Shown here: positions 17,107 through 26,525 of the stretch, one piece after another
Position numbering within the stretch: position 1 is the stretch's first letter
Layout: every line of letters begins with the position of its first letter
Assembly (NCBI RefSeq): GCF_001757995.1
Contig: NZ_LXLV01000066.1
Location: 1 to 64,000, forward strand
Length of the DNA stretch: 64,000 nucleotides
Direction of reading: 5' to 3'
Source: Bacillus mycoides
GTDB lineage: Bacteria > Bacillota > Bacilli > Bacillales > Bacillaceae_G
The notes under the pieces: generated by a model
Told to the model about the DNA's origin: nothing
The model's input: the letters and a program-made list of their open reading frames with translations, nothing else
Databases searched by the model: none
Program-made: the position numbers and the translations under genes

Positions 17107-20100
17107 TTATAGTCTACCCGCTCTATATTTACGAACTAATAAAGCAAGTGAACCTAGTAGTAGCACCATGTATAAACCGATTTGTGCTGTATCTGCTGTT
17201 TTTGAGTTTTTCTCTTTTTTCGTATCGTTCTTCACATTTTCGTTTTGCTTCTTACCGTCTGCATTTCGATTGAAATCAGGATTACCGATTGTTTTTACAT
17301 TGTCTACTTTCGGTGTAATCACTGGATTTTTCGGATCATTCTTCGGATCGTTTTTCGGATCCTCTTTAATAGTTCCTACTGCACCAATATTATTTGTATC
17401 AAATTGAATTTGCACGTCGTAGAAATGATGATAGTTCATTGAATCAATATCTACTTTTACTTTCGCATTTAATTTCGCAAATAAATCATCAACCTCAAAT
17501 TCTACTACTCTCGTATTTGCATTTTTATCTTCACTCACTACTTTTGCATCAGCAAACGTGCCAGCGTTTTCTGTTTGGAACTTCGTAATCCAAGCACTAT
17601 CTTTCAGTGTTACCGCAACATATTTTTTGCCATCTTTCACTGTTAATCTTGCTGGATTTACAACGTATTGATTCATCATTGAAATCTCATCCGTTTTATC
17701 TTTTAACACTTTAAAAGCAACATCATATTGACCGTCTTTTAAATTTTTCGGATCCACTGTTGTGTGTCCATTTTGATTATTATTTCCGCCTTGGTTGTCG
17801 TTTCCACCTTTGTTGTCGTTTCCACCTTGGTTACCTAAAGCTTTAATACTACCTTTATCAAATACAAATTGAATATCGTAGAAATGATGATAATTCATCG
17901 CATCAATATCCACTTTCACTTTTGCATTTAACTTTTTCGATAAATCGGCTACTTCTACTTCCACTACTCTTGTATCTTGCTCTTTATTTGTACCTAATAC
18001 TTTCGCATCGACAAACAAGCCATTCTTTTCAAACTCAAACTTTGTAATCCATGAGCTATTCGTTAATGTGAAGGATACATATTTCTTACCATCCTTCACT
18101 TTCAATACTCCTGGACTCTTCGTATATGTGTTCATCATTGAAATTTCGTCTGTTTTATCTTTTAACACTTTAAAACCAATACTGTATTCACCGTCTTTAA
18201 GAGCATTGGGATCAATTATTGTGTTATTGTCTTGGTTATTGTTTCCACCTTTGTTGTCGTTTCCGCCTTGGTTATCGTTTCCGCCTTGGTTGTCATTTCC
18301 ACCTTGGTTATCGTTTCCGCCTTGGTTGTCATTTCCGCCTTGGTTATCGTTTCCGCCTTGGTTATCATTTCCGCCTTGGTTATCGTTTCCGCCTTGGTTA
18401 TCATTTCCGCCTTGGTTATCTAAAGGCTGAATGCTATCTTTATCAAATGCAAATTGAATGTCATAGAAATGATGATAATTCATTGAATCGATATCTACTT
18501 TTACTTTTGCATTTAACTTTTTCGATAAATCGGCTACTTCTACTTCCACTACGCGTGTATCAGCTTTTTTATCTTCACTTAATACATTCGCATCAACAAA
18601 CGAACCATTTTTCTCAAATTCAAACTTTGTAATCCAAGCACTATTCGTTAACGTAAATGATACATACTTCTTACCATATTTTACTTTTAATACACCTGGA
18701 TTTTTTGTATATGTGTTCATCATTGAGATTTCGTCTGTTTGATCTTTTAATGTTTTAAAATTGATGCTGTATTCACCATCTTTAATTGTTTCAGCATCTG
18801 GTTTCTTATTTCCATCCAGTTGTTCTACTTCCGGCTTTTTATCTTCATCCGGTTGTTTCTCTTCATTTTTAACTTGTTCAAGTTTATCTTGTTCAAATAC
18901 AAGTTGTACATTATGTGTTTGCTTGTAACCTTGCGATGCCACTTCAATAAATACTTTTGTATTTAGTTTTTTTGATAAGTCAGCTACTTCAAATTCTACT
19001 ACTCTTGTATCGTTTTCTTTATCTTCACTCACTACTTTTGCATCAACAAATGCACCATCTTTTTCCGTTTGGAAATTTTTAATTAATGAGCTACTTTTTA
19101 GCGTTACAATTGCTTTTTTCTTACCATTTTCTACTTTCAATACTCCTGGATTTACCATGTAAGTATTCATCTTAGATTCTTCATCCGTTTGATCTTTTAA
19201 TACTTTAAATGGAATGCTGTACGCACCATCTTTAATTATTTCAGTATCCGGCTTTTTATCTTCATCCGGTTGTTTCTCTTCATTTTTAATTGTTTCAAGT
19301 TTGTCTTGTTCAAATACAAGTTGTACGTCATGCGTTTGTTTATAATTTCTTGATGCCATCTCAATAAATACTTTTGTATTTAGTTTTTTTGATAAATCAG
19401 CTACTTCGAACTCTACTACTCTTGTATCGTTTTCTTTATCTTCACTCACTACTTTTGCATCAACAAATGCACCATCTTTTTCCGTTTGGAAATTTTTAAT
19501 TAATGAGCTACTTTTTAGTGTTACAATCGCTTTTTTCTTACCATTTTCTACTTTCAATACTCCTGGATTTACCATGTAAGTATTCATTTTAGATTCTTCA
19601 TCTGTTTTATCTTTTAACACTTTAAATGGAATGCTGTACGCACCATCTTTAATTGTGTTAGAATTTGGTTGTTGATCTGAGTCAGGCTTTTGGTCGGGCT
19701 TCTGACTTGGATCCGGATTTTCATTTGGATCTGGCTTATTAGCTGGGTCCTCTTTTTCATCTGGTTTTTCTACATGAATTGGTGTAATGCTATTTTGGTC
19801 GAATGAAATACGAATATCATAGTAATGATGATAATTAAAAGCATCAATATCAACTTTTACTTTTGCATTTAATATTTTTTCTAAATCTTCTACATCAAAT
19901 TCTACAACTCTTGTATCATTCTCTTTATCTTCACTAACTACATTTACATCAACGAATTGACTACCTTTTTCTGTTTCAAACTTCGTAATCCATGAACTAT
20001 GTGTCAACGTAAAGGATACTTTCTTTTTCCCATCCTTCACTTTCAAAGTCCCCGGGCTTACAGAATATTGATTCATCATTGATTCTTCATCTGATGTATC

Positions 20101-20238
20101 TTTCAAAACTTTGAAACCAATTGAATATTCACCGTCAGCTAAAGTTGTAGCTGCTTGAACTGCAAGTGGTTGTAGCGTTGATACGAATGTAAAAATCGTT
20201 AGAAACATTGCAACAACAATTTTAAAATACCTGTTCAA
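17107..20238 (-). CDS. isdX2: Six-NEAT-domain heme-binding surface protein, IsdX2-like
   Basis: This 1043-aa protein has a signal peptide (cleavage near VQA-ATT, ~residue 29), then six NEAT domains at roughly 34-150, 197-312, 336-450, 485-600, 680-797 and 834-949. Domains 1, 4, 5 and 6 keep the heme Tyr pair (YHHYY or YHHFY). Domains 2 and 3 have YKQTH, losing the second Tyr, and are almost identical. Ten GGNDNQ-type hexapeptides link domains 4 and 5. The C-terminus has NSKTA, a hydrophobic helix and a basic tail, a divergent sorting-like signal. IsdX2 of B. anthracis is described with five NEAT domains, of which the second does not bind heme. It takes heme from hemoglobin and passes it to IsdC/IsdE. 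Confidence 0.88.
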   Translation of the reverse strand: MNRYFKIVVAMFLTIFTFVSTLQPLAVQAATTLADGEYSIGFKVLKDTSDEESMMNQYSVSPGTLKVKDGKKKVSFTLTHSSWITKFETEKGSQFVDVNVVSEDKENDTRVVEFDVEDLEKILNAKVKVDIDAFNYHHYYDIRISFDQNSITPIHVEKPDEKEDPANKPDPNENPDPSQKPDQKPDSDQQPNSNTIKDGAYSIPFKVLKDKTDEESKMNTYMVNPGVLKVENGKKKAIVTLKSSSLIKNFQTEKDGAFVDAKVVSEDKENDTRVVEFEVADLSKKLNTKVFIEMASRNYKQTHDVQLVFEQDKLETIKNEEKQPDEDKKPDTEIIKDGAYSIPFKVLKDQTDEESKMNTYMVNPGVLKVENGKKKAIVTLKSSSLIKNFQTEKDGAFVDAKVVSEDKENDTRVVEFEVADLSKKLNTKVFIEVASQGYKQTHNVQLVFEQDKLEQVKNEEKQPDEDKKPEVEQLDGNKKPDAETIKDGEYSINFKTLKDQTDEISMMNTYTKNPGVLKVKYGKKYVSFTLTNSAWITKFEFEKNGSFVDANVLSEDKKADTRVVEVEVADLSKKLNAKVKVDIDSMNYHHFYDIQFAFDKDSIQPLDNQGGNDNQGGNDNQGGNDNQGGNDNQGGNDNQGGNDNQGGNDNQGGNDNQGGNDNKGGNNNQDNNTIIDPNALKDGEYSIGFKVLKDKTDEISMMNTYTKSPGVLKVKDGKKYVSFTLTNSSWITKFEFEKNGLFVDAKVLGTNKEQDTRVVEVEVADLSKKLNAKVKVDIDAMNYHHFYDIQFVFDKGSIKALGNQGGNDNKGGNDNQGGNNNQNGHTTVDPKNLKDGQYDVAFKVLKDKTDEISMMNQYVVNPARLTVKDGKKYVAVTLKDSAWITKFQTENAGTFADAKVVSEDKNANTRVVEFEVDDLFAKLNAKVKVDIDSMNYHHFYDVQIQFDTNNIGAVGTIKEDPKNDPKNDPKNPVITPKVDNVKTIGNPDFNRNADGKKQNENVKNDTKKEKNSKTADTAQIGLYMVLLLGSLALLVRKYRAGRL
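18243..18422 (-). repeat. 18-bp coding tandem repeat (GGNDNQ), ten copies
   Basis: TTCC[G/A]CCTTGGTT-type units recur every 18 bp from 18243 to 18422. Each encodes one hexapeptide of the linker between NEAT 4 and NEAT 5. Third-position and TTATC/TTGTC variants distinguish the copies. Confidence 0.9.
18840..19670 (-). repeat. 417-bp tandem duplication encoding NEAT 2 and NEAT 3
   Basis: The segment reading CTTCACTCAC at 19023 recurs at 19440, an offset of 417 bp (139 codons), with long identical flanks. The two encoded NEAT domains differ at very few residues, which indicates a recent duplication. Confidence 0.85.
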
Positions 20239-20262
20239 TGGAATGACTCTCCTTTTTAAAAT

Positions 20263-20973
20263 TTATTTACTTAACTTCACTTTACGAACTAAGAAAACAC
20301 CTGAAATTAAAACTAACGCTGCAAATAATCCAATGCGTGCATCATCACCTGTTTTTGGGTTATCTATTTTTTCAGCTTTGCCACTTTCATTTGTTCCTTT
20401 ATTTGCATCTTTGTTTGTTTCTTTACTCTCTTCTTTCTTTTGCTCTTCTTTTACTTGTCCATCTTTTTTAGTTTGATCATCAGTTTTTGTTACAGCTGCT
20501 GCATTGTTATTGCCACCTACAGCTTTTACGTTTGCATCAAATGCAAAACGAATTGTGTAATGATGGTCGTAGTTTGCACTTGGTACAACAACATGAATTT
20601 TTACTCCTAACGGTTTAGATAAATCATCAACTTTAAATTCAACCGTTCTTTTATCTGCTGCTTCGTCTTTGCTAATTACTTTTGAATCAACGAAGTTACC
20701 ATTCTCTGGTGCTTTAAACTCTGTAATCCAAGCACTATGATTCATTGGAACTTGTACTCTCATCTCACCATTTTTCACAATTAACTTAGCTGGTTTTTCA
20801 AAATAATCATTTGCCATTGAAGCTGAATCATCTTCCGCCTTTTTGATAACGTAGTTAATATCGTAAGTACCGTCAGCTAATTTTGCTGAAGCTTGTCCAG
20901 ATGGCATTACGAGAAAAGCTAGCATACATACTAACGTTATAATAAAAGCGGGCATTACTGAAAACTTTCTCAT
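20263..20973 (-). CDS. isdC: Cell-wall-anchored heme protein IsdC
   Basis: This 236-aa protein has a signal peptide (~1-30), one NEAT domain (~31-150) with the heme-ligand motif YDHHY, and a charged Lys/Glu spacer. It ends in a sortase B-type signal NPKTG (~residue 203) followed by a hydrophobic segment and basic tail. SrtB, encoded in the same operon, should link it within the wall, where it relays heme from the large NEAT protein to IsdE. It is the first gene of the operon, with three Fur boxes upstream, and lies 24 bp before the six-NEAT gene. Confidence 0.94.
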   Translation of the reverse strand: MRKFSVMPAFIITLVCMLAFLVMPSGQASAKLADGTYDINYVIKKAEDDSASMANDYFEKPAKLIVKNGEMRVQVPMNHSAWITEFKAPENGNFVDSKVISKDEAADKRTVEFKVDDLSKPLGVKIHVVVPSANYDHHYTIRFAFDANVKAVGGNNNAAAVTKTDDQTKKDGQVKEEQKKEESKETNKDANKGTNESGKAEKIDNPKTGDDARIGLFAALVLISGVFLVRKVKLSK

Positions 20974-21020
20974 TTTGCTTACTTCCTCCTTGTTTATCTT
21001 TCATTTTATTATTTTGAAAA

Positions 21021-21207
21021 TGATAATTATTCTCAATTTATAAGAAAAAAATAATCTCTTCTACCTTTATTTACTTGTCATTACTTTATGTAATATAAGC
21101 ATCTTTGATTATCATTCTCACTAGAGGTCAAAAAAATAATATCCCTCCATTTTCCCTATAATACGCACTATAAAATACTTCAATCGATTTATTGATTATC
21201 ATTCTCA
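21021..21207 (-). promoter_or_regulatory. isd operon regulatory region with three Fur boxes
   Basis: Three 7-1-7 Fur boxes lie upstream of isdC: 21021-21035 (TGATAATTATTCTCA), 21106-21120 and 21193-21207 (both TGATTATCATTCTCA). The last two are identical, 87 bp apart, and both are followed at the same distance by CAAAAAAATAA. No protein-coding gene was seen in 20974-21460. Confidence 0.8.
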
Positions 21208-21423
21208 ATGCAATTCAAAAAAATAAACTACCTATTCTATTGTTCTATCACCTCTTCTTCAAAAAATGATATAGTCATAGAAAACCTCTTCCCTTACTCC
21301 CCTCACTTCCCTTCCAATATTTCCACAACTAAGTCAATCTTAGCCTAATGCTAATTTTTTTGTCAACTATATTACGTATAAATTTTTTAATATCTAAATT
21401 TTTCTATATGCGGCTTTTTCTAC

Positions 21424-21458
21424 AAAAAAGAGACTTCCTTTCATAGAAAGCCTCTTTT
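21424..21458 (-). terminator. Terminator of the BrnQ-family gene
   Basis: An imperfect stem (AAGAGGCTTTC with GAAAGGAAGTCTCTT, internal bulge) is followed by a T-run on the minus strand. Confidence 0.7.
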
Positions 21459-21460
21459 CT

Positions 21461-22786
21461 CTATTTTTCTACAGCAATTTCCTGCTTTTGAAACTTAGAA
21501 ACTATATATCCAATCACTATGCCAATCATACCTGGAACTAACCAGCCAATCCCTACACTGTATAATGGAATTTTATCTAAAATAGGTGCTAATGCTGCAA
21601 TTTGCAGATTCGCATTGTGCAATCCATCAAAGAAGCTAATTGCGAACGCTCCTATAATACCGCCTACATACATCGCTAATGGAAGACGAACGTAATTTTC
21701 AACGAGTGATAATACGATCAGCACGATACCAATTGGATAAATTGCAATTAAAATTGGTAATGCTAATGCATTTAATTGCGTTAACCCAAGATTCGCTACC
21801 ATAAATGCTAATACACAGAAAATGAAAATGACTTTTTGATAAGAAAGCTTTGGTAATAACGAAGAGAAATATTCTCCACAAGCGGCAACAATACCTACAG
21901 AAGTTGTTAAACACGCTGCTGTAATTGCGATACCTAGTAATAATGTTCCGTAGCTACCAAATAAATGATTCACAACGTTTGTTAAAATAATTCCTCCGTT
22001 TGCTCCCATTCCAAGTGAAACACTAGAAGCTCCAAGGTAAGCAAGTGCTAAGTAAACTAATAGTAAACCAAGTGCTGCAATAAACCCTGCAAAGATTGTT
22101 ACTTTTGCAATGCTATTTTTATTTGTAATACCTTTTGCTTTTAAAGCATTAATTACAACATTTCCGAAAACCAGTGCTGCAAGTCCATCTAAAGTTAAAT
22201 ATCCATCAATAAAACCTTTAAAGAGCGGGGCACTATAAGCTTCTGTCGGTGCACCAAACTCTCCAATTGGTGTCATAATTGCTTTCGCTACAATAATTGC
22301 AATGACCGCTAATAAAATTGGTGTTAACACTTTACCGATGCGTCCCACTAATTTCGACGGGTTTAAAGATAAATAGAAAGTTACCGCAAAGAAAATAAAT
22401 GTAAAAATAACAAGTGGATATGATTGGCCAGCTACCTCACTTGGTAAAAATGGTGCAATACTCATTTCATAAGCAACTGTTCCTGTACGTGGTACACTTA
22501 CAAATACACCTAAACATAAATAAATTACTGTGATAAAAACTAGTGCGAATAAAGGATGTACACGGCCTGCTAGTTCATTAATATCTCCTTTTAGAGCTAT
22601 AACAATTACCCCTAATAAAGGCAGCCCTACCCCTGTTACGATAAAGCCAAATAACGCGATCCATACATCTGTTCCAGCACCTTGTCCTAACGCTGGTGGA
22701 AAAATCATATTACCGGCACCGAAAAACAGTGCAAATAACATTAAACTTATTGCGAACATCTCAGAAAACTTTAAAGATGATTTCAT
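21461..22786 (-). CDS. BrnQ/BraB-family amino acid transporter, threonine T-box controlled
   Basis: This 441-aa, ~12-helix LIVCS-family carrier has the N-terminal hallmark 'FALFFGAGNMIFPPALG'. The family imports branched-chain amino acids with Na+ or H+. The start is MKSSLKF, with AGGAGG 8-12 bp upstream; a longer open frame runs back into the T-box and is not translated. The gene is preceded by a complete T-box whose specifier aligns as ACC (Thr) rather than an Ile, Leu or Val codon. Its physiological substrate may therefore be, or include, threonine. That point is inference; the family assignment is firm. Confidence 0.88.
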   Translation of the reverse strand: MKSSLKFSEMFAISLMLFALFFGAGNMIFPPALGQGAGTDVWIALFGFIVTGVGLPLLGVIVIALKGDINELAGRVHPLFALVFITVIYLCLGVFVSVPRTGTVAYEMSIAPFLPSEVAGQSYPLVIFTFIFFAVTFYLSLNPSKLVGRIGKVLTPILLAVIAIIVAKAIMTPIGEFGAPTEAYSAPLFKGFIDGYLTLDGLAALVFGNVVINALKAKGITNKNSIAKVTIFAGFIAALGLLLVYLALAYLGASSVSLGMGANGGIILTNVVNHLFGSYGTLLLGIAITAACLTTSVGIVAACGEYFSSLLPKLSYQKVIFIFCVLAFMVANLGLTQLNALALPILIAIYPIGIVLIVLSLVENYVRLPLAMYVGGIIGAFAISFFDGLHNANLQIAALAPILDKIPLYSVGIGWLVPGMIGIVIGYIVSKFQKQEIAVEK

Positions 22787-22881
22787 TTCTACTAACCTCC
22801 TAATTATTTTATTGACAAAATATTCTGAATCAAAATCCGTCACATATCCTCTTTCAAGCATACTTCCCCGTAAAAGAACGC

Positions 22882-23176
22882 AAAAAACACCCGTCCCTAA
22901 CAAAGGGACGAGTGCTGAAATCGTGGTTCCACCCTTATTCTAATAAAATGAATTTATACCGAAATAAGCTCATTTTATAGCTCGTGTAAATTGATAACGG
23001 TTTTATCCGCCAAGAATTACAATGCATCATGCAGTTCACTCTTGAAGTTTAGAGGTGGTAAGTTTGTCTTTCCGTATTAGGAAGCTCACAGCCTAAGGCT
23101 TCCCTCTCTGAGAATCGTCAAAAACAACTCATGTCCTCATCATTACTTTTATAAAATATCTTGTCGAAACTTGTTG
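22882..23176 (-). promoter_or_regulatory. T-box leader of the BrnQ-family gene, Thr specifier
   Basis: The promoter is TTGATT (complement of 23206-23211), 17 bp, TATAAT (complement of 23183-23188). The leader contains AGAGAGGG, a specifier ACC followed by ACCUCU (specifier at 23057-23059), the T-box GGGUGGAACCACG and a terminator stem (CACUCGUCCC/GGGACGGGUG) with a U-run at 22882-22887. Uncharged tRNA binding should favour antitermination. Stem I closely resembles that of thrS. Confidence 0.93.
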
Positions 23177-23260
23177 TTTTTTATTATATGGGCTATTTTT
23201 TAAAAAATCAATAGTTTTATTTTTTCTGACAACAAAAATATAGGGAGAAAACTTTTCTCC

Positions 23261-23950
23261 CTATAACTGCCCTATTAATATTTCTAATTCCTCAGCTGTA
23301 ATATCTCGCCATTTTCCTACTTCAAGTTCATTTAACTCTATATTCATAATGCGCTCTCGCTTTAGCTTTGTTACAGTAAACCCGAAAGCACGGCTCATTC
23401 TACGAATTTGCCTGTTCATCCCTTGCGTTAAAACAATGCGGAATGTTGATGGATCGACTCTCGTTACTTTACATGGCTTCGTCATTCCATCTTTAATTTT
23501 CACTCCACCAGACATCTCATCAATAAACCAATCTGTAAACGGCTTATCAACAGTGACAACATATTCTTTCTCATGCTCATGATCACCGTGCAAAATCTGG
23601 TTAGCAATAGAGCCATCATTCGTTAATAAAATAAGTCCTTCCGATGCTTTATCTAATCGCCCAACAGGAAAGATTCGCTCTGGATAATTGATATAATCAA
23701 TAATATTATCTTCAATATGATCGGCTGCTGTACAAGTAATTCCGACTGGTTTATGGAAGGCAATATACACCTTTTCTTTCTTTTCCTTTGCAATAACCTG
23801 TCCATCAATCGTTACAACATCACCATCGCTCACGATTGTACCGTGTGTACATATTTCACCGTTAATTGCGATACGTCCTGCTTTAATGAGGCGATCTGTT
23901 TCGCGTCTTGAGCAGGACTTTGCTTCGCTTATGTATTGGTTGATTTTCAT
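23261..23950 (-). CDS. rluF: 23S rRNA pseudouridine synthase, RluF-like
   Basis: This 229-aa enzyme has an N-terminal S4 RNA-binding domain (~1-60, starting MKINQYISEAKSCSRRETDRLI) and an RsuA/RluF catalytic domain with the active Asp in 'VGRLDKASEGLILLTND' (~residue 104). 'GMNRQIRRM' is the conserved basic motif. RluF-type enzymes modify a uridine in 23S rRNA. The exact target is not provable here; RluB or RsuA subfamilies are alternatives. It is a single gene, after the mutS2-operon terminator. Confidence 0.82.
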   Translation of the reverse strand: MKINQYISEAKSCSRRETDRLIKAGRIAINGEICTHGTIVSDGDVVTIDGQVIAKEKKEKVYIAFHKPVGITCTAADHIEDNIIDYINYPERIFPVGRLDKASEGLILLTNDGSIANQILHGDHEHEKEYVVTVDKPFTDWFIDEMSGGVKIKDGMTKPCKVTRVDPSTFRIVLTQGMNRQIRRMSRAFGFTVTKLKRERIMNIELNELEVGKWRDITAEELEILIGQL

Positions 23951-23974
23951 AGCTTTTTCCTTTTCATATATATT

Positions 23975-24019
23975 AAAAGCGTCAATCTATGGCGATGTCA
24001 TTATGCCACGATTGACGCT
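23975..24019 (-). terminator. Terminator after mutS2 and the 30-aa gene
   Basis: The stem GCGTCAATC/GATTGACGC with an inner GTGGC/GCCAT-like helix is followed by TTTTAATAT on the minus strand. Confidence 0.78.
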
Positions 24020-24022
24020 CCT

Positions 24023-24115
24023 TTACTTCGCAAAAACAACTAAATAAATAACCCCAATCACCAAAAATATTCCACAACAAGCTAACAATACTTTTGCAAG
24101 TTTGTCCATAAACAT
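24023..24115 (-). CDS. 30-aa single-helix membrane peptide
   Basis: The start is the ATG complementary to 24113-24115, 10 bp after AAAGGGG. The product is MFMDKLAK followed by one hydrophobic helix with Cys-Cys and ending VVFAK. It lies 30 bp after mutS2, and its stop codon comes just before the operon terminator. No family is recognised. The good ribosome-binding site and helix support it being real, but it is short. Confidence 0.5.
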   Translation of the reverse strand: MFMDKLAKVLLACCGIFLVIGVIYLVVFAK

Positions 24116-24145
24116 ATAATGGTTTCCCCTTTGTTTCGTTGTTTG

Positions 24146-26506
24146 CTATTTTAATTCGACAACTGTTACGCCTAGGCCTCCCTCGCCCATGTCACCGTAG
24201 CGGTAGTTTTTCACGCCGCGATGTTTTTTCAAGTAATCTTGTACACCTTGGCGAAGCGCTCCTGTTCCTTTACCGTGAATAATTGATACACGAGGATAGC
24301 TTGCAAGCTGTGCATCGTCTAAATATTTTTCAACGCGCATCATTGCATCTTCATAACGTTCACCGCGAAGGTCTAGCTCTAACGACACGTGATAATCTCT
24401 ACCCTTCACACTTGCGACTGCTTTTTTCTCAGTTTGCTTCGGTGTATTAATGTATTCCATATTGGATTCTTTCACTTTCATCTTCAGAATACCAATTTGT
24501 ACGCTCCACTCTGTATCACTTACTTTTTCAAGCAATTGACCTTTTTGACCGAACGTTAATACTTTTACTTCATCACCTGCACGTAATTGTTGTTTTGGCG
24601 CTGTGTTTTTCACGTTCACTTTTTGTTTCTTCACAAGCTCTGGCGCTGCGCCTTCTAGACGGCTCTTCGCTTCAATAAGCTCGTGATCTTTCACGTTTAC
24701 AAGCTGCGCTTTACGCAATTGACGAAGTTCGTGAATAATGCCTTCTGCTTCTTTCTTCGCAGCTTCGACTTTTTCTTCCCCTTCTTTTTGCGCTTTTAAT
24801 AATTTTTCATCACGCTCTTCGTTAAATTCAATAATTTGACGCTGTAATTCGCGATGAAGTTTTTCAGATTGCTTACGAAGCGCTTCTGCTTCGTTCCAGT
24901 CACGCTCTGCGTTCTTTTGACTTTCTTCTAACTTCGCAATCATATTTTCAATTTTATTTGTATCTGTACTAATATGGTTACGTGCTTGATCAATAACTCG
25001 ATCAGATAATCCAAGACGCTTCGAAATTTCAAAGGCGTTACTACGTCCTGGTACACCGATTAATAATTTGTACGTTGGGCTTAATGTATTCACATCGAAC
25101 TCAACGCTCGCATTAATAACTTGCTCACGATTGTATCCATATGCTTTTAATTCTGGGTAATGCGTCGTTGCAACAACGCGTGCACCACGGTTACATACTT
25201 CATCTAAAATTGAAATTGCTAATGCAGCCCCTTCTTGCGGGTCTGTTCCAGCACCTAATTCATCAAATAAAACTAAGCTTTCAAAATCAGCTTTTTCTAA
25301 AATATCTACAATGTTCACCATATGGGAGGAGAACGTACTTAAACTTTGTTCAATCGATTGCTCATCACCGATATCAGCAAAGATATTTTTAAATATACAA
25401 ATCTCTGATTCGTCCATTACTGGAATGTGAAGACCAGATTGTGCCATTAGTACACAAATACCAACTGTTTTCAACGTAACTGTTTTACCACCTGTATTCG
25501 GTCCTGTAATAACAATTGTTGTAAAGTCTTTACCAAGCATAATGTTATTTGGCACGATAATTTCCGGATCGATAAGCGGATGGCGTGCTTGTTTTAAATC
25601 CATGTAGCGTTCATTATTTACGATTGGCTTCGTCGCTTTAATTCGCTTCGCATAAAGAGCTTTTGCAAAAATAAAATCAAGATTTGCAACTACTTCTACG
25701 TTTGATAGAACGATATCAGCTTCCACTGCTACTTCTTCCGTTAACATCATTAAAATGCGTTCTACTTCTTGTTTTTCTTTCACACGTGCTTCTTGAAGCG
25801 CATTATTTAATTCTACGATTACTTGCGGTTCTATAAATAACGTTTGTCCAGAAGCAGATTGATCGTGAACAATACCACCATATACGCCGCGGTATTCTTG
25901 TTTTACCGGGATTACGTAGCGTTCGTTACGAATCGTTACAATTGCGTCTGATAACATTTTTTGCGCGTTTGAAGAACGCGTCATGTTTTCTAATTTCTCA
26001 CGAATACGGCTTTCCGCAGTACGAATTTGGTTACGAATACCACGCAATTTGTCACTTGCGCTATCGACTACTTCACCACCGTCACCGATACAGTTTGTAA
26101 TTTTCTTTTCTAAATCATATAAAGATACAATTTGCGCGACATGTGTTCCTAAAATTGGAAGTTCAACACCATTATCAATCATATCGTCAATGAAGCGTTT
26201 CATTTGGCGACTACCATACATCGTACTTGCGATTTCAATTAATTCATGAGGACTTAACATACTTCCAATTTTCGCACGCTTAATATTTGAACGAATATCA
26301 GAAATCCCTCCAAGTGGTACATGTCCTTTTAAACGGATAACTTTCGCTGCCTCATCCGTTGTTTCTTGCAGTTCCACAATTTCTTCAAAATCTGTGCTTG
26401 GCACTAAATTCTTCACTTTATCACGACCAAGTGAAGATGCTGTATGTTCAAGTAATTGTTCTTTTACTTTATTGTACTCTAATACACGCAACGTTCTTTC
26501 TAACAT
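24146..26506 (-). CDS. mutS2: Endonuclease MutS2
   Basis: This 786-aa protein has a MutS-like core and clamp, an ABC-type ATPase (Walker A GPNTGGKT ~335; Walker [14 protein letters not shown] ~410), a long charged coiled coil (~515-625) and a C-terminal Smr nuclease domain ([15 protein letters not shown] ~745). The domain order is that of MutS2, which lacks the mismatch-recognition domain of MutS. It acts against recombination intermediates and, in Bacillus, in ribosome-collision rescue. It lies 19 bp after polX and is probably co-transcribed with it. Confidence 0.95.
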   Translation of the reverse strand: MLERTLRVLEYNKVKEQLLEHTASSLGRDKVKNLVPSTDFEEIVELQETTDEAAKVIRLKGHVPLGGISDIRSNIKRAKIGSMLSPHELIEIASTMYGSRQMKRFIDDMIDNGVELPILGTHVAQIVSLYDLEKKITNCIGDGGEVVDSASDKLRGIRNQIRTAESRIREKLENMTRSSNAQKMLSDAIVTIRNERYVIPVKQEYRGVYGGIVHDQSASGQTLFIEPQVIVELNNALQEARVKEKQEVERILMMLTEEVAVEADIVLSNVEVVANLDFIFAKALYAKRIKATKPIVNNERYMDLKQARHPLIDPEIIVPNNIMLGKDFTTIVITGPNTGGKTVTLKTVGICVLMAQSGLHIPVMDESEICIFKNIFADIGDEQSIEQSLSTFSSHMVNIVDILEKADFESLVLFDELGAGTDPQEGAALAISILDEVCNRGARVVATTHYPELKAYGYNREQVINASVEFDVNTLSPTYKLLIGVPGRSNAFEISKRLGLSDRVIDQARNHISTDTNKIENMIAKLEESQKNAERDWNEAEALRKQSEKLHRELQRQIIEFNEERDEKLLKAQKEGEEKVEAAKKEAEGIIHELRQLRKAQLVNVKDHELIEAKSRLEGAAPELVKKQKVNVKNTAPKQQLRAGDEVKVLTFGQKGQLLEKVSDTEWSVQIGILKMKVKESNMEYINTPKQTEKKAVASVKGRDYHVSLELDLRGERYEDAMMRVEKYLDDAQLASYPRVSIIHGKGTGALRQGVQDYLKKHRGVKNYRYGDMGEGGLGVTVVELK

Positions 26507-26525
26507 GTTGCTGGTCCCCCTTGTG

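Noticed and set aside
18243-18422. Regular repeats considered as a CRISPR array
   Set aside because: The units are 18 bp, contiguous, in frame and without unique spacers.
18068-18632. Long plus-strand and minus-strand alternative frames over the GGNDNQ repeat
   Set aside because: Periodic shadow frames created by the 18-bp repeat inside the NEAT protein gene.
23041-23176. Ile/Leu/Val specifier in the BrnQ-family T-box
   Set aside because: Expected from the transporter family, but alignment with the pheS, asnS and thrS leaders of this window places ACC at the specifier position.
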